Assembly: GCA_964035575.1 (NCBI GenBank)
Contig: OZ037913.1
Coordinates: forward strand, 806,001-870,000
DNA length: 64,000 nucleotides
Reading direction: 5' to 3'
From: Rhynchopus sp. YZ270_cl-10
Taxonomy: Eukaryota; Euglenozoa; Diplonemea; Diplonemida; Diplonemidae
In this document: in pieces, positions 30,721 through 39,779 of the stretch
Position numbering within the stretch: the first letter of the stretch is position 1
Layout: each line of letters opens with the position of its first letter
Program-made: the position numbers and the translations under genes
The notes under the pieces: generated by a model
Database searches by the model: none
What the model was told of the DNA's origin: nothing
The model's input: the letters and a program-made list of their open reading frames with translations, nothing else

Positions 30721-31347
30721 TTTTTTTTTTTTTCGCTGGTTCACTTTTTTCCCCCCTCCCCCAAAGTTAGCATTAGGCCTGTACATTGAACTCCCCGAGA
30801 GTCTCCGAGAGGCAGAAAATCCCCCCAAAAAATAAGCTCTGGGTTCAGGACGACTGACGTCTATACCTTGCAAAGGCTTCGGCCAACATTGAGTACAGAC
30901 CCTAGGTTTGCCAAGCCTCGCGGGTCCTTAAGGCGATTTTGTCGACTCAACAAAAAAAACCGAGTTTCTTTTTAAAATTCGAGTTTTAGAGTGTTTTTTT
31001 TTTTCATAAATTCGCGATTAATCGCGATTTTTTTTCAATCGCTAAAACTCTCTAAAACCACTCGGAGAGTCTCTGAGACTCTCAGGGGAGTTCACTGTAT
31101 GAAATCCTCCAATTTTGAACCCCCTCCACCTCCACCACCTCCTCCTCCTCATCCCCTTAGTAGCACCCGGTTGAACGCTCACCCCCCCCTCCCCCTCTCC
31201 CAGCCCATCTCCGCCTTTAAAAAAAAAAGCTATAAAAAAAAGACAAAATCTAGAAACCCATTTTTGTTTCGTTCTCTTCTCTCTCCCCCCCCTTTGTGGT
31301 ATTTCCCTTACCCCTTACCATTAGATAGGGGGTGAAAATATTACAAA

Positions 31348-32445
31348 ATGTCGCAACGCCAACCAAAGGTGTGGCTGGATGAGGAGAATTTCAATGTATG
31401 GGTGCGGCGGTTGTGTGGGAGGGTGCAGAGGGTTGCGGGGCAGTTTCCGCGGATGACTGATTTGGAGATTGGTACACTACAGGTAACGCCGGTACAGACA
31501 AAGACAAAGGCGGCACGTGTACCTGCCAGCATCGCACCGCGCGCAGCCCTCCCTACCCCACCACTCTCAGGTACCAGAGCAGGCGACGCATCTAAGGAAC
31601 AGCCCGCGAAGCGACGAAAGCTCCACGCCACCGGGCACGACTTCCTTGCGGACCAAAAAAAGCGGTACCCATACCTGCAGGATGGAGGCAAAAAGGTGCT
31701 GCTCAAATCCCTTAAAACGACGTTTCTTCCTGCAGCAGCTTCGACGCAGCTCAAACCGTTTAAGGTCTCCTTTGCTAAGCGTACTGTAGATTCGACGGAC
31801 GTTGTGTTTGAGAAGACAACAAAACAGACGAAGAAGGCTGCGGTTACTCCAGAGATGAGAATGGAATGGCGGGAGAAGTTTTCGGCAGGCGGGGATCTAT
31901 TTTCTGTCAGCTTTCCGAAGGGGTCTGTTAAGAGCCATATTCTTGTCGTCGCACTTCCTATGGTGACTACGGGGTTTAGCTTAGGGGTATTCAATGCTAT
32001 TGAAAAGCAGGAGGCAAAGGGGGTCGAATGCATTCCTGACCACGTGGCGGTGGCGGTCGTAACAGATATGTCTGCGGATCAGCTTTCCCGTCTATGGGGT
32101 GAAAACACGGTGCTAGCAAAGCTGTACCATGAAGGTAGGCTGTGCATCCGCAGGCCCGGTGATATCAACTCTAAATCGGCTATTACGAACAAAGTAGTGG
32201 TATTGGTAGCAGGGCTGGTGGGGTCGCTCCCGAATGGCGGTGGTGTGACGTTGCTTGCCCCCGAAGAAGCGCTTCTCGCAGGGGTGACCAACACACTCAG
32301 CCAAAAGAGCATCTCCTGTCGTATCCTTCAGTATCCTACTCCCACTGATAGCCCTGTAGAAACAAGTGCGCAAAACCAAGCCTTTCTCACCCGTGTCCGC
32401 AACCGGCTAGCAAACAAATTGAGTCGTCTCTATGCTACGGAATAA
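31348..32445 (+). CDS. Unrecognised 365-aa host protein
   Basis: A complete frame from ATG (context ACAAAATGTC) to TAA, with host-like composition. I do not recognise the family. The N-terminal 45 residues are basic and aromatic. A cluster KEQPAKRRKL at about 83-92 looks like a nuclear localisation signal. Residues 175-340 alternate hydrophobic strands and loops (HILVVALPMVTTG, VAVAVVTDMSADQL, VVVLVAGLVGSLPNGGG), suggesting a compact alpha/beta domain. No membrane segment or known catalytic motif is evident. The gene lies 250 bp past the end of the pogo-like MITE and is the first of a run of + strand genes. The next gene starts about 300 bp downstream. Confidence 0.75.
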   Translation: MSQRQPKVWLDEENFNVWVRRLCGRVQRVAGQFPRMTDLEIGTLQVTPVQTKTKAARVPASIAPRAALPTPPLSGTRAGDASKEQPAKRRKLHATGHDFLADQKKRYPYLQDGGKKVLLKSLKTTFLPAAASTQLKPFKVSFAKRTVDSTDVVFEKTTKQTKKAAVTPEMRMEWREKFSAGGDLFSVSFPKGSVKSHILVVALPMVTTGFSLGVFNAIEKQEAKGVECIPDHVAVAVVTDMSADQLSRLWGENTVLAKLYHEGRLCIRRPGDINSKSAITNKVVVLVAGLVGSLPNGGGVTLLAPEEALLAGVTNTLSQKSISCRILQYPTPTDSPVETSAQNQAFLTRVRNRLANKLSRLYATE

Positions 32446-32759
32446 AAAATGGGGTTTTTTTTTGATCCAGGGGGAGGAGAGGAGAGGAGGGGAGGGGCAA
32501 TATCGCTCTGGGGAGGGGGGTGGGGTGGGGGTAGATGAGGGCTGCGCGTTTCAGGCGTAGGGTCATCTTTGGTGGTGGTCCTGTCTCCTTGCAGGGTTAT
32601 CGGATACCAAAAGGGGGTTTTTTTTTCATGTCTTCTTTTTTTGTCAAGCATACGGTAAACCACAGCGTAGTCCCCCTCTTCCTATAATCCTACAATTTCT
32701 TCACAATTTAAAAAAAAATGTTTTACAACAGCCCCTCCCCCCCCCTTTTCCCCCTTAAA

Positions 32760-35595
32760 ATGACAACGTTCATGGCTCCCGTTCCTCTGACGGCAGCGCC
32801 GACGGAGGTAAAGGGGACTACTGGACGGTTGGTGCGGGAGATTGAAGGTTTGAAGAACGAGCTGGCACAGCTTGAGCAGGAGGAGGAACGGATTAAGAAA
32901 GCTAAGACAGCGGAGTATGAGAGGAAGGAGCACGAACGGAGGAGGAAGCAGCAGTTGGAGGAAGAGGCGAAGATTCGGGAGACAATTGAGCTGCGTAAAT
33001 ACCAAGAAGAACAGCGGAAGGAACGTCTCAAACGCATGCGCGAGGAGGCCAGACAACAGGAGTTCAACCGACAGCAAAAGGAGAAGCAGTTTCAACAGAT
33101 CCAATGGGAGCTTGCTGCCGCAAAGACACCTGCAGAGATTGAAAACACCTTGAAGAAGAAGAAGGAGATGGAAGATCTGCACCGTGACAAGGTAAAGGTG
33201 CAGGACACTGAGATGGTCGCGACCAGGATAAAGCTTACCAACATCCTGGAGGATATGCGGAAGGAGCTGCAGGAGCTGGGGCAGGACGATTGGATGCTCA
33301 AAATTAACGCAAAAAAGGCGAAGCAGGAGAAGCGTTTGGAGCATGAAAGGGCGCTGCGTGAGCAGGAGATTCAGTCGACTGCGGCGGGGAAGACGTCACG
33401 GTCACGCAAGATGCAGCATGAACGCTGCGTCATCCGCAATGAGATCTCTGCGCTTCGCGATGAAATGCGGATGCTTGAACGCGATGAAAACATGGAGAAT
33501 ATGAGACGCGCAGCGCGCGAACAGCACCTCTCAGAGACAAAGCAGAACCACGCCCTCAGCCAGGACGAAACCACCCGGGTGACCCGCGAACGTCAACAGC
33601 AGCAAGCCGAAGAAGAAGAGTGGTCCTCCTCCGAGCTCCGCAAGAAGGACATCGCACAGCAGGAATACATCCTCGAAAAGCAGCTCGCACAGCAACGCAT
33701 CGGGCAAGAGTGCAGCGAGAAACGCACTGTCGAGATCGAAGCACTCAAACAACTCCGCGCCGAGGAGCGTGCCCTCATGGAAGAGCAAGAAGCCGAGGCT
33801 GTAGAAGGCATCCACAAAGAGCTGGAGCTTGTCGCCACCCTCCAGTCACAACCCGTCAAGCAAAGCATCCGCGAGCTTATCCAACAACAACGCGAGCTGG
33901 ACCAAGACGTCCCACTCGAGGACATCATCAAATACTCTGCCGAGGTCAGCAATATGTACTCACAGCTTGCGGCAGAGGAGATCACAGAGAGCAAGAAGAG
34001 GCTTGCCATGCTTCGGCATGAACAGGCAGTGCAGCAAGAGCGTAGTGCAGTACTTAAGCTAGAAGCGGACCGGGCAAGGGATCGGGAGAGAATGCAGGCA
34101 GAGCACCACCGGATTAAGTCTGAGGAGGAGCGGAAGCAGCGTGTCATCGACATGAGTTGTCATGAGTACGAAGCGAATATGGCGGCCGCGCAGAGGGAGC
34201 GGGATGTGGTGCGGGATGAGACACAGCATTCGAGGGCTTTGTTGCGGGAGTTGGAGGCGGAGGAGGCAGAGATGCAAGCGACACGCGCCCTCAATGAAGA
34301 GGTTGCCACGGAGAACCAGATACGCCAGGCAGAAGGCAAGCTTCTTGACCACAACGCTGCCAAACGTCGTGCCGAGTCTGACACCGCTGCCCTAAAACGC
34401 GCCGCCCGCGAGCTCGAATGCGAGCAAGAGATGGCAGACCGCCGCCGCCTCACCCGCGAACGCGAACGCCAAGAAGCTGCCGCCCTCACACTCCAAGGCT
34501 TTGCGAAGATCATCCTCTCGAAACGCATTGCCCACGCACGCCGCACAGCAAAGCAACAGACATACGACGACTCTGTCACACACGGTGCTGTTGTCGTCTC
34601 CCAAATGGCCTACCGCAAGAAAGCCTCTGTCAAAGACGTCGAACTCAAGAAGAAGGAGCTTGACGAGCGTCGTGAGGCGAAGGCGGCTGCGATTGTCCAG
34701 CGCATGGAGGAGGAGGAAGAAGCGGCGCGGGTGGAAGCGGCTGCGGCACAGCAGGAGGTCAAGAAGGAGGTACACGACTCACAATCACAGACGGTCCCAT
34801 CGCGACCGGCGACAGCGGAGAAACCGAAACAAGAAGACCCAGGCGACCGCTTGACAGACCTAGAAAACAAGGTGGTGTGGCTCAAGCAGCAACTCGACGA
34901 CGAACGTGAATACCACATGCAACGTGACAACGAACGCCGCATCCTCACCGAACAAGCCAACGGCGAGCAGATCGACCTTCTCCAGGAAGAGCGCGACCTG
35001 CAAACCTACCAAATCGACGAGCTCACAAACCTCCTTGCAGAGCACACCACACTCATCCAAAGCCTGCAGGACCAACTCCACGAGGCCACCCGCTTTGGCC
35101 CATACGAAGAAGACTACGAACGGGGTCTTGCCGCAGAAAAGATCCAAGCACGCTGGAAGGGCTTCCAAGTACGCAGACACATGGCCTACGTCCCCAGGAC
35201 AGACCGTGCCTCACAGCAAGACAGATTAATGCAGAACGAAGCAGCAGTCGTGATACAAGGCATGCTCCGTACATCCACAGCGAAGGCGCTAAAGGACGAC
35301 AAACAGGCTGTAAGGGAAACCTATTCAAATCAGGAGATACGTGACGAGGCGGCGACGAACATACAACGTATAGTCAGAGGGAATCATGGAAGGCAGAAGG
35401 TATGAATACATCAAACAATCAAACAAACAACCAACCAACCAACCAACCCAACAAACAAACAAACAAACAAACAAACAGGCCCATGCCCACGAACAGACAA
35501 TCCTCCAAAGCCTTCCCAAGCAAAGCCCTCCCGAATCAGACCCAACAGTCACCAATGACCCCACCCCACCGATAAACGGGCCCGAAAATCAATAA
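32760..35595 (+). CDS. IQ-motif coiled-coil protein (two exons, about 919 aa)
   Basis: A long charged coiled coil with calmodulin-binding motifs, the build of axonemal or basal-body scaffold proteins. I use the ATG at 32,760 (MTTFMAPVPL); an upstream ATG at 32,718 in the same frame would add a proline-rich 14 residues. Residues about 30-560 and 690-780 are Glu/Lys/Arg/Gln heptads. IQ-like motifs are LQGFAKIILSKR (about 583), IQARWKGFQVRR (about 802), IQGMLR (about 834) and IQRIVRGNHGR (about 870). The frame would stop at GTATGA, but AAG/GTATGA is a good donor. An intron 35,400-35,478 (79 nt, rich in AAC/AAAC units, ending ACAG) joins in phase 0 to a 38-codon last exon ending at TAA 35,595. 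A cytoskeletal or flagellar role is inferred from architecture only. Confidence 0.85.
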
Positions 35596-35879
35596 GAACC
35601 CAGGGTAGAATAGCAAGAACAAAAAACAACACGCCCTTTCCGGGGATACTTTTCGCACTAGATTTATGCTTTCATTTCTTTTCCATCCCACTTTCCCCCC
35701 TATTTTTTTCCCGAGGCTTTCCAGCACCACCACACCCCTCACACAACCCTACAAAAAAAAAAACGCTTCATATTTTTCTATTTTTCTCTCCCTTTCTCCC
35801 CTCTCCTTTTCTGCCATTTTTTTCATTTTGTCTCAAAAACTTCAGTGAAGACTGTCTGTATAGGACAGCGTAGCATCAC

Positions 35880-36527
35880 ATGGACAACGCAAGCACCCCA
35901 ACCACCTTGACTGGGGGAGACGTGGTGTGCAAGGAGGTGGGGAGCTTGGGGGGGAAGGCGTTTCTTTCTTGCTCGCAGATCGCTTGGTGTGCGGCGAGAC
36001 GATGTGTCACGAGCGGGCGCTATAGCGAGGGGGATGTACTACTGAAGGCGAATAACGGTGAAGACACTCCGGTACCCATAGGGGTAGCTTCTTCTACAGA
36101 AGCCTCCGCGGGATTGCCTGAAGACGCAACCATCAGCCTCATCGACGTTGCAGACAGCGTTCAGATTGAACCCTTCCGCAATGCAGGGAAACGCCTTTTG
36201 GTTCACCCAGACTTCGATTCCTCTACAGCATCCCACCTAAAAGGCGAGGTACGTGATCCTCTGACGGGAAGGATGTTTCAGCGTACCGGAGTAATAGATA
36301 AAAACATTGATTCTCCTTCAGAAGGTGTAGTCCCGGTCGATGTAAAGGGGCGCCTTGCGGCATATTTCCAAGGAGGAATCTTTCGTATGGGGACCCACGC
36401 GGTCTGTGTGTACAATGGAGTGCTAGAAACACCGGATAAGGAGTATGCCGCGTGCTTTGAATCGTCAAGGATTTGCAAATACCATCCCGAAATGTGTTCG
36501 GGAAGGGGGGGAGGGCAGCCTGAGTAA
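35880..36527 (+). CDS. Unrecognised 215-aa host protein
   Basis: A complete frame, ATG to TAA, with host-like codon use and GC. The N-terminal part is polar. Residues 20-45 contain four cysteines (VCKEVG, SCSQIAWCAARRC). The middle alternates strands and loops and includes DPLTGRMFQRTGVIDK. The C-terminus has VCVYNGVLETPDKEYAACFE and CKYHPEMC, so cysteines cluster at both ends and might bind metal or form disulfides. There is no signal peptide or membrane segment. I do not recognise the family. It is 285 bp after the IQ protein gene, and a repeat-derived block follows immediately after the stop. Confidence 0.7.
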   Translation: MDNASTPTTLTGGDVVCKEVGSLGGKAFLSCSQIAWCAARRCVTSGRYSEGDVLLKANNGEDTPVPIGVASSTEASAGLPEDATISLIDVADSVQIEPFRNAGKRLLVHPDFDSSTASHLKGEVRDPLTGRMFQRTGVIDKNIDSPSEGVVPVDVKGRLAAYFQGGIFRMGTHAVCVYNGVLETPDKEYAACFESSRICKYHPEMCSGRGGGQPE

Positions 36528-36539
36528 TAAAAAAGGGGG

Positions 36540-37270
36540 GTTTTCGGCCCAAAAAGCCCAGACCCCAGACCCCCGGCCACAACCTAGTGCGTAATAAGGG
36601 AATGGGGTAGTACTGCACCCAAAACCCCGTTTTTCGGCGTTTCCGGAGTCCACCCAGAAAGTGGTGGGGCCATTCTGAAAAAATGGACAAGTTTTTCGGT
36701 GTTTAAATTTTCACGACTTTTCTTGGGTACAGTTTTACGTGTGCTTTTCCGGGGCCCCATCTCGAAAAGGGTCACACGGGGTATAACTCAGTAGTCCCGG
36801 CCCTGGCCCTGGCCCTGGCCCTGGCCCTGGCCCTGGCCCTGGCCCTGGCCCTGGCCCCGGCCCGGATGCTGAAAACATGAAAGTGCCCGAAAACACCGGC
36901 ATTTGCATTTTCGGAATCCGTCCGTTCTGTGGTGGGGTCAATTTGCTGAAATGGACAAGTTCTTGGTTTTGGTCAAAATCCATGTAGGGTAAAGAGGGCC
37001 AAGGTAAATACCACAACCCAGATTTTCTCACCCTGATGCTGAAAACATGAAAATGCCCGAAAACATCGGCATTTGCATTTCCGGAATCCGCCCGTTCTGT
37101 GGTGGGGTATATACAGAAAAATGGACAAAATTTTAATGACTAAAATTTTCACAAAATATGAACCCATACCCAATACAAGGGTAAATGACAAAAATTACCA
37201 TAAAAACCCCCCAAAACCCAAAAGCCCAGACCCCAGACCCCAGGCCACCTTCCTTATTACGCACCCTGGG
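36540..37270 (-). repeat. Block of tandem 85-bp-type repeats with mirrored GTGCGTAATAAGG ends
   Basis: Three reverse-strand copies of the 17,177 block lie here (about 36,620-36,695, 36,880-36,985 and 37,040-37,135), each with GGCATTTGCATT and TGTGGTGGGG pieces. GTGCGTAATAAGG (36,587) and CCTTATTACGCAC (37,252) are inverted. CCCAGACCCCAGACCCC appears in direct orientation near both edges (36,557 and 37,225). This looks like a non-autonomous mobile element or satellite cluster between two host genes. Confidence 0.65.
36798..36864 (+). repeat. (CCCTGG)n hexamer array
   Basis: About ten copies of CCCTGG ending in CCCCGG. It lies between two copies of the 85-bp-type repeat. Confidence 0.95.
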
Positions 37271-37450
37271 GGAGGGGGAGGAGGAGGAGAGCGAGAAGAA
37301 CTGAAATAACGATTTTTTTTTTTGATTTTTTTGAGTACAATTTTGACCAAAAAAAAAGAGGCATTTTTTTTTAGATCAAATTGACAAAAAGATATTCATC
37401 ACATCCCCCTCAACAGTTTTAAAGAAAATCCCTAAATTTGGGTAAATTAA

Positions 37451-38800
37451 ATGGATTTGAGTTTGTTAGATGTCCGCTCCATTGCAGTATTGTGCGTCGC
37501 AGGGGTGGCTGGGGGGGTGTGTTTGAAGCGTTGGGTTTACCCTACTCCAGCGCTGCCAGCGTTTGACCGTTCAGAGCGTCTTAACTTCAAAGAACAGCTG
37601 ATGGGGGTGGTACTGCAGCATGCTGATGTAAAGACGTTAACCTTACTCCGGGGCGACACCCCTGCGAATATTTTTCGAAGCATCCGGCATCGTGCAATAA
37701 AAATTTTGCAAGCAAACCCATGGCTTGCCGGAGAAATCCGGGTCATCGATGGGGCATATCATATGACATGGCGTGATGAGATCTCAGAGGAGACTGCGGG
37801 ATCGTTTATTGAGAATGTTGGGATAGATGAAGAGCTGTCCACTATGATGTCCTCCGTTGGAGAGGGGGGTTTGCCGTCCTTCAGCGAAATGTGCTGTGCG
37901 GTGCGGGAGCGGTATGGGGTCAAGAGGAGGCCAGATGGATGCAGTCCGTTATTGAAAATTTTTGTAGCGGAGGTTGAGGGGGGCTGTCTGCTCATTGTGG
38001 CGGTGAACCATGGAGTGGCGGATGGTGCTACGTATTACGCTATCAGAAATATGCTGTCAGAAGCGGTGCCGATCCGCTCTCTCCGTACAAAGCGGACCCT
38101 CATGGAGAATGATCCGATCCTCCGTCGTTTCTTCCCTAAAGGGGTAGATGAAGAATGCATCTGGGGTATTCTTCTGCGTTTTATAATCTCCGCTTTTCAA
38201 GATAAAATCGATGCCCTAAAACGCCGTCTCTCTCTCAAAGTCGCGAACCGGAGTATCGGGGTTTTTTCCGTCAATTCTTCTGTAATAAATGCGGAAAAAA
38301 AGGAGAAATGTGGAAATGAGGATTACATTTCGTCGAATGACGTGCTAACAAGCTGGTGGTTTAACAGCTTTGGCACCCATATGAGGGCAATGGTGGTCAA
38401 TATGAGGGGACGCGGGGTGGATGAAGGGTTGGCAGGAAACTATTTTACAAACCTTGTAATTGACCCTCGGAACGATACGCAGACCCCTGCAAGAATCCGC
38501 GGTATTCTGACTAGGGGGCATGACAAGCCAGCACTGGAAATGTCTCTTTTCAAGAAGGTGGCAGACCCATTAACAATGATATCAAACTGGCGTACATTCC
38601 ACCGTCCCATCGCAGTGGGTACTGCAGTGGAGGCCCTCCACCTTCCGGTGGTGGAGGTGCTTGGCATGGGGAACATCGCAATCATCTTCCAGCTAGACGC
38701 CAACCGCATTGGGGTGGAGTGTGAACGTGACCCCTTCTGTTCCGCGGATATCGCTTCTGGGGAAGGGCATATGATGCAGACAAAGATCATGTCTGGTTGA
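37451..38800 (+). CDS. Membrane-anchored HxxxD-type acyltransferase (449 aa)
   Basis: Probable acyl-CoA-dependent acyltransferase of the condensation/BAHD/wax-ester-synthase fold. The catalytic signature NHGVADG (HxxxDG) is at about residues 196-202, and YISSNDVLTSWWF (about 297) matches the position where BAHD enzymes have a conserved SSNDVL-like segment. The N-terminus has one hydrophobic helix (about residues 8-27, VRSIAVLCVAGVAGGVCL) followed by KRW, suggesting a membrane anchor with the enzyme facing the cytosol. The length fits these families (430-480). The BAHD DFGWG motif is not seen; GLAGNYFTNLV may serve the structural role of the GNYF segment. The acceptor (alcohol, sterol, amine) cannot be told from sequence. 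The ATG at 37,451 follows an AT-rich leader. Confidence 0.75.
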   Translation: MDLSLLDVRSIAVLCVAGVAGGVCLKRWVYPTPALPAFDRSERLNFKEQLMGVVLQHADVKTLTLLRGDTPANIFRSIRHRAIKILQANPWLAGEIRVIDGAYHMTWRDEISEETAGSFIENVGIDEELSTMMSSVGEGGLPSFSEMCCAVRERYGVKRRPDGCSPLLKIFVAEVEGGCLLIVAVNHGVADGATYYAIRNMLSEAVPIRSLRTKRTLMENDPILRRFFPKGVDEECIWGILLRFIISAFQDKIDALKRRLSLKVANRSIGVFSVNSSVINAEKKEKCGNEDYISSNDVLTSWWFNSFGTHMRAMVVNMRGRGVDEGLAGNYFTNLVIDPRNDTQTPARIRGILTRGHDKPALEMSLFKKVADPLTMISNWRTFHRPIAVGTAVEALHLPVVEVLGMGNIAIIFQLDANRIGVECERDPFCSADIASGEGHMMQTKIMSG

Positions 38801-38907
38801 TTTTTTTGTAGACCGTGGTAAATTTTTTTTAAAAAAGAGAAAGCCATTTCAAAACCAGGCCAAGTGCAATAAGGGCTTGGCCTCAGATTATCAATCTTTT
38901 ATTTCCC

Positions 38908-39012
38908 TCGAAATGGATGGAGGACTGCATGGGGTCTACCCACGGTGCACAGGGTTTTGTATTTCAAGTCAAACTTTATTTTAGATGTGTACTAGAGAGG
39001 CATTCATCTCAA
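38908..39012 (+). repeat. Hairpin modules, B-type then F-type
   Basis: B: CTCGAAATGGATGGAGGAC, GCATGGGGTCTACCCACGG, then GGGTTTTGTATTTCAAGTC. F: TTTATTTTAG, then ATGTGTACTAGAGAGGC and ATTCATCTCAAGG. The AG directly before ATGTGTAC is again preceded by a T-rich tract. Confidence 0.6.
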
Positions 39013-39209
39013 GGGTTCTTTTCATTTTATTTGTTTTCAAAAGAATTTTTTTTTTTTGAGTGAAGAAACTGTGATGTCAGAGGTTATGACGGTTACAGTA
39101 CCGCCCCCGGACGTCTTTCTGTAAAGGGGTTTTCCTCTTGCAGCCCGGGTTTATCTCTACGAATTGCGACCTCTTATCTCTTCCCTTCTTCCCCGCCCCC
39201 CAAAAAAAA

Positions 39210-39272
39210 GTGGATATTGCCCAACTGTGGCAACACAACCGAGGCAACTACACTACTCCAACAATTTATCAA
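39210..39272 (+). repeat. 63-bp conserved dispersed repeat (D type), copy 3
   Basis: It reads GTGGATATTGCCCAACTG, then TGGCAACACAACCGAGGC, and ends ACTCCAACAATTTATC. Confidence 0.85.
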
Positions 39273-39779
39273 AAAAAGAAGGAAAAAATACCCCACAAAA
39301 TCGCCAAAAACGGCTTGCTTTCGAGTGTGGGAAGCGTCTTGAGTGATGTGGGGGTTTTTTTCCCTGTCATAATTTTACAAATCGTCTGAGGGATGATTTT
39401 ATGAAAGCAATTATGGGCATTTTTCCGTGCAATATTTCTTAGCGTAATGTGGCATGCGTGCGTGCGTCCATTTTTTTTTTTCCTTCCTAACCCCCCCTGT
39501 CTGCTATCAGTCAGGACTGAGGAAAAAAGGGAGACAAAGTCGAGCTAGCAACTATTGTCTGCCTTGGTTTTTAGGTTGTTTTTTTTTCTCACTAAGATCT
39601 TCCCCTAAGACGTCTTGATGGTGTCTTTTTTTTTTGCTTAGCTAAGATCTTCTGCATACCATGGCACAACAGAAATCCCCCCCCTCTCCGCCGAATATTT
39701 TACCTCCCCCTCCCCCTCACCTTTCACCTCACTCACCCCCAGACACCCCCCCGGGCAGCTCCCCTCCTCCCCTCTCAAG

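Larger units (their letters stand above)
27893..30783. mobile_element. 2.9-kb DNA transposon with 14-bp ends and 9-bp target duplication, inserted in the MITE
   Basis: CAGGCCTAATGCTA at the left and TAGCATTAGGCCTG at the right are perfect inverted repeats, with GCTGGTTCAC nearby at both ends. TACATTGAA flanks both sides exactly (27,884-27,892 and 30,784-30,792). Nine bases is the Mutator-type size, while CAGG...CCTG ends look hAT-like, so I leave the superfamily open. No transposase is visible. The element contains another element (28,586-30,720) and a GCGTACCGT repeat (28,135-28,270). Confidence 0.8.
27884..31100. mobile_element. Pogo-like TA-flanked MITE (about 320 bp) split by a later insertion
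   Basis: The right end reads GGGGAGTTCACTGTA (31,086-31,100). The left end reads TACATTGAACTCCCC if the 27,893-30,783 insertion is removed: its first bases are at 27,884-27,892 and it resumes at 30,784. Ends of the form TA-CAnTGAACTCCCC with a TA duplication resemble pogo/Tigger-type MITEs. GAGAGTCTC blocks just inside both ends are also mirrored. The remaining interior (30,815-31,070) contains an ATTCGCGATTAATCGCGA palindrome. Confidence 0.65.
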
